The notes beneath the pieces are model-generated. The model was not told the origin of the DNA and ran no database searches. It saw only the letters and a program-made list of their open reading frames with translations. A stretch of 64,000 bases of DNA, from assembly GCA_963843755.1 (NCBI GenBank), contig CAWJLS010000005.1:372001-436000 (forward strand). The letters are read 5' to 3'. This DNA is from CAWJLS01 sp963843755. GTDB taxonomy: Bacteria; Acidobacteriota; Thermoanaerobaculia; Multivoradales; DATKCC01. Below are positions 61,370 through 64,000 of this stretch, in pieces (position 1 is the stretch's first letter; each line of letters starts with the position of its first letter). The translations under genes and the position numbers were made by a program.

Positions 61370-61867
61370 ATGACCGACAGGACCGAGACGAGCGACACGA
61401 CCGCCACGGCGGACACGACGGGGGATCTGACCATCCTCTTCCTGTGCACCGGCAACTCGTGCCGCAGCCAGATGGCCGAGGGGTGGGCGCGCCACCTCTA
61501 CCCGGGACGCGTGCGCGCCCTGTCCGCCGGCGTAGCGCCCAAGGGGCTCGACCCGCGCGCCGTAGCGGTGATGGCCGAAGCCGGGGTCGACATCTCCGGG
61601 CAGGGGTCGCATCACGTCGACGACTTCCTGGACGAGCCGCTCGACCTGGTGGTCACCGTCTGCGACGGGGCACGGGAGAGCTGCCCGATCTTCCCGCGCC
61701 CGGTACGCACCCTCCATCACAGCTTCGACGATCCGCCCTACCTCGTCACCGTTGCCCAGGAGGGCGGCGCGATGAGCACCGAGGAGGCGGCGCTCGCCCC
61801 GTACCGCCGGGTGCGCGACGAGATCCGTGCCTTCGTCGCCGCCCTGCCGGCGCGTCCGGACTGCTAA
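61370..61867 (+). CDS. arsC: Arsenate reductase, thioredoxin-coupled LMW-PTP type
   Basis: 165 aa. The phosphatase-like P-loop FLCTGNSCRSQMAEGW is at about 25-40 (C26 nucleophile). The second and third redox cysteines C98 and C105 in VTVCDGARESCPIF have the 7-residue spacing of C82/C89 in S. aureus ArsC. This is an intact three-cysteine arsenate reductase. The first ~19 residues (Asp/Thr-rich) are extra. There is no arsenite efflux gene nearby. The stop overlaps the convergent VWFA gene. Confidence 0.93.
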   Translation: MTDRTETSDTTATADTTGDLTILFLCTGNSCRSQMAEGWARHLYPGRVRALSAGVAPKGLDPRAVAVMAEAGVDISGQGSHHVDDFLDEPLDLVVTVCDGARESCPIFPRPVRTLHHSFDDPPYLVTVAQEGGAMSTEEAALAPYRRVRDEIRAFVAALPARPDC

Positions 61868-63423
61868 GGGCTTTCCGGCTGGCGGGTGGTGGCGGCGCGG
61901 ACGCGGGCGCCGGGGCGGTCGACCTCGACCGTCAGGCCGGCCAGCTCCCGGTCGGAGAGCACCCGGCCCGGGGCAAGGCCGAGCACGTACTGGCTGCGCA
62001 GGTCGCGATCGATCTCTTCGTAGGCGGGGTCGAGGCCGTGCGGGGTCGAGACCGGCAGCACCCGGCCGCCGGTGCGTTGGGCCAGCGCCTCCAGGCGGTA
62101 GTTGCGCTCCGGGTTGGTGCGCCGCCCCGGCAGGCCGGCCAGGGAGATGACGTAGATCGGCACGCCCGCCCGCTCCGCCTCCTCCAGGCAGCGGCTGGGG
62201 CCGAAGTCACTGCCCACGTCCTTGCCGTCCGAGAGCACGACCAGGGCGCGGCGGCCCTCGTGGTGCTCGAGCCGCAGCAGGCCGAGCAGGATGGCGTCGT
62301 AGAGCGCGGTGGTTCCGCCGGGCTCGAGCTCGTCGAAGGCGGCGGCCAGCTCCCCGGTCGAGGAGGTCATGTCGTGGACGACCCGGGGCACCGTCCCGAC
62401 CTCGACCAGGAAGGCCTGGTCGCCGGGGACGAGGGTCCGGTCGAGGAAGCGGCGCGCGGCCTCTTTGGTCTCGTCCATGATCGGCGTCATGCTCTCCGAA
62501 GAGTCGATCAGCAGACCGAGGGCGAGCGGCACCTCGGACGCCTCGCGGAAGCGCTGGACCGGTAGCGGGTGCTGGTCGAGCAGGACCCGGAAATCGCTCG
62601 ACCGGAGCCCCCGGATCGGCTCGCCCCAGCGGTCGGCGACGAACGCGAACAGGTCGACCAGGCAGACGTCGAGGCGGTCCGAACCGTCGGCGGCGAGGAT
62701 CGGCGCCGCGTCCTCGAGGGTGCGGCCGTCGTCGAGGTGGGCGACGACGCGGACGAAATCGTCCGGGCCGAGGTCGTCGGTGTGGATCGTGGCCTCGTAG
62801 GGCGGCGCGTGGATCTCCGCGGAGAGCTGGCGGTCGTAGTAGACCTCCAGGCGGTCGAGCGTGGCGCCGTCCGGCACGGAGAGGGCGGCGCGGACCAGGA
62901 TCTCGCCCCGCTCCACGTCGCCGGAGAGGTTGGAGATCGCCAGCCGGAACGGCCGGGCGCCGGCGGCCGCCGCTTCGTCCAGCCCGTCGAGCGAGTCCTC
63001 GCCCAGCAGCGTGCCGTCCCGGCCGTAGGCGACGGCCCGGATCGGTCCGGGCGGGAGCGGCGCCTCGACCGTCATGCGGAACGGCCGCCGCCGGTCGACG
63101 GCGGACTCCCGGCCGTCGACGAAGAAGACCACCCGGTCGACGTCCGGGTCGACGGTCAGGGCTTCGATCCGCATCCGGCCGCCGCTGCCGCCGACCGGCG
63201 GCATCAGGACGACGCCGGTTCCGTCGCCGCCGGGTTTGGCGTCCCCGGCGGGGGCTCGGCCGGGTCGGCTCTCGCCGGGAGGAGCGGCCGGGTGCCGTTC
63301 GGCGCCGTCCGCGCCGAGCCGCGCCGGACAGAGCGCTCCCGCCGCCAGCACCAGCAGGCCGCCGGCCGCCAGCGCCGGGCGCCGCCAGCGCGCGGCCCGC
63401 GCACCGATCGATTGCCAGAGCAT
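61864..63423 (-). CDS. Exported VWFA-related protein (acidobacterial type)
   Basis: 519 aa from ATG 63423. Signal anchor or peptide (about 13-32), beta-rich region (about 80-260) with Ig-like periodicity, then a short domain (SSDFRVLLDQHPLPVQRF) and a von Willebrand A domain (about 320-480): ALGLLIDSSESM (MIDAS DxSxS intact), TTALYDAILLGL, RRALVVLSDGKD. This order is that of the VWFA-related domain proteins (TIGR03436-like), described chiefly from Acidobacteria. It lies opposite a TATACT box. Confidence 0.88.
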   Translation of the reverse strand: MLWQSIGARAARWRRPALAAGGLLVLAAGALCPARLGADGAERHPAAPPGESRPGRAPAGDAKPGGDGTGVVLMPPVGGSGGRMRIEALTVDPDVDRVVFFVDGRESAVDRRRPFRMTVEAPLPPGPIRAVAYGRDGTLLGEDSLDGLDEAAAAGARPFRLAISNLSGDVERGEILVRAALSVPDGATLDRLEVYYDRQLSAEIHAPPYEATIHTDDLGPDDFVRVVAHLDDGRTLEDAAPILAADGSDRLDVCLVDLFAFVADRWGEPIRGLRSSDFRVLLDQHPLPVQRFREASEVPLALGLLIDSSESMTPIMDETKEAARRFLDRTLVPGDQAFLVEVGTVPRVVHDMTSSTGELAAAFDELEPGGTTALYDAILLGLLRLEHHEGRRALVVLSDGKDVGSDFGPSRCLEEAERAGVPIYVISLAGLPGRRTNPERNYRLEALAQRTGGRVLPVSTPHGLDPAYEEIDRDLRSQYVLGLAPGRVLSDRELAGLTVEVDRPGARVRAATTRQPESP

Positions 63424-63432
63424 CGTGGAGCG

Positions 63433-63438
63433 AGTATA
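63433..63438 (-). promoter_or_regulatory. TATACT -10 box of the VWFA gene
   Basis: Near-consensus -10 hexamer 9 bases before the ATG, no Shine-Dalgarno. Predicted leaderless start. Confidence 0.45.
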
Positions 63439-63471
63439 GACGGTAGGGGTCCGTGGCGGAGCCTCCTCGGC

Positions 63472-63477
63472 TACCAT
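63472..63477 (+). promoter_or_regulatory. TACCAT -10 box of the ferritin-like gene
   Basis: TAnnnT in GCTACCAT, 6 bases before ATG 63484; divergent from the VWFA promoter 33 bases away. Confidence 0.4.
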
Positions 63478-63483
63478 CGCGGC

Positions 63484-64000
63484 ATGGAGATGCGCGCGCT
63501 GGCCCGGCGGGTGGTGGCCTCGGAGAGCCTGGAGGAGAAGCTGTCGCCGGCCCCGGACGGTCCCGACGGGTTGAGCGACGAGGCGCCCGGCCCCGCGGTG
63601 CGCTTCGAAGCCCCGGGGCGTCCGCAGGGGCTCGAGATCGTGCCGGCGCGCGCGGCGCCCGTGCCGTCGATCGAAGGGATGGCCGACCCGGCCCAGCGCG
63701 GCCGCATCCTCCACGCCCTCGCCAATCACGAGCTGCAGGCGGCGGAGCTGTTCGCCTGGGCGTTGCTGGCATTCGCCGACGCGCCGGCGGAGTTTCGCCG
63801 CGGGCTGGCGCGCATCCTGGACGACGAGCAGCGCCACACCCGCATGTACGTGGCCCGCTGCGAGGCCAAGGGCGTCCGGCTGGGCGAGCAGCCGGTGAGC
63901 GGCTACTTCTGGAACAAGGTCGAGCACATCCGGTCGCCGGCCGCCTTCGTCTGCGCCATGTCGCTGACCTTCGAGAACGCCAACCTGGACCACACCGTCG
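63484..64000 (+). CDS. DUF455 / ferritin-like protein, 3' end outside window
   Basis: 172 codons open to the window end, starting MEMRALARRVV. From about residue 79, ANHELQAAELFAWALLAFAD and ILDDEQRHTRMYVARCE are a ferritin-like four-helix bundle with ExxH iron ligands, as in DUF455/MiaE-like proteins. The first ~70 residues (VRFEAPGRPQGLEIV, PSIEGMADP) match the DUF455 N-terminal segment. The product is truncated by the window edge, not broken. Function not established. Confidence 0.85.
   Translation, partial: MEMRALARRVVASESLEEKLSPAPDGPDGLSDEAPGPAVRFEAPGRPQGLEIVPARAAPVPSIEGMADPAQRGRILHALANHELQAAELFAWALLAFADAPAEFRRGLARILDDEQRHTRMYVARCEAKGVRLGEQPVSGYFWNKVEHIRSPAAFVCAMSLTFENANLDHTV

Overview
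The window is very G+C-rich (about 70% by eye) bacterial chromosome packed with genes. I see no mobile element, CRISPR array, tRNA or rRNA. It comes from a diderm: bamA, skp, lpxD, fabZ, lpxA, lolC and lolD are present. Two features point to Acidobacteriota. One is an 829-aa orphan permease with two FtsX/MacB modules (the ADOP pattern). The other is a secreted protein matching the VWFA-related domain described mainly from Acidobacteria. A Thermoanaerobaculia-like member would fit, but the sequence alone does not prove a class.

Regions: (1) 1-10915, a complete Hyb-type membrane-bound [NiFe]-hydrogenase locus: hypF (3' part), hypC, hypD, hypE, then small subunit, ferredoxin-like subunit, NrfD-type membrane subunit, large subunit, maturation protease, hypA, hypB and a His-rich metal transporter. 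Most genes overlap or nearly touch. (2) 10944-16022, a putative metal-site protein, a c-type cytochrome lipoprotein, a PEBP-like protein, RidA, Hpt, a gene split by an apparent frameshift, and purine nucleoside phosphorylase. (3) 16023-29272, envelope and housekeeping genes: lysS-lolC-lolD, clpC, then bamA-skp-lpxD-fabZ-lpxA-oxidoreductase. (4) 29286-42126, secreted and accessory proteins: a vWA/TPR protein, MsrAB lipoprotein, an RCC1-repeat/GH25 lysozyme fusion, two exopeptidases, and a 2-oxoglutarate dioxygenase/glycosyltransferase fusion. (5) 42167-54836, a PilT-like ATPase with a duplicated N-terminal domain, a lipase with a companion, a GT39-type glycosyltransferase, a methyltransferase, a second M28 peptidase, a CBS protein, the ADOP permease and a small membrane protein. 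(6) 54843-64000, RlmI-like methyltransferase, MsrA, an ECF-like sigma factor with a zinc-finger partner, PdxH, dodecin, a saccharopine-dehydrogenase-like enzyme, ArsC, a VWFA protein and a ferritin-like protein cut by the window end.

How it fits together: the hydrogenase locus encodes an H2-oxidising periplasmic enzyme wired to quinones, plus nearly all its NiFe-cofactor assembly factors and a candidate nickel supply. The bam/lpx/lol block builds the outer membrane. The secreted peptidases, lipase and lysozyme-like protein suggest an organism that digests polymers. Points of most interest are two multidomain fusions (RCC1-GH25 and dioxygenase-glycosyltransferase), the PilT domain duplication, a recurrent TAnnnT box 6-11 nt before start codons that suggests leaderless transcripts, and two genes whose reading frames would both be repaired by one extra C in a CCCCC tract.
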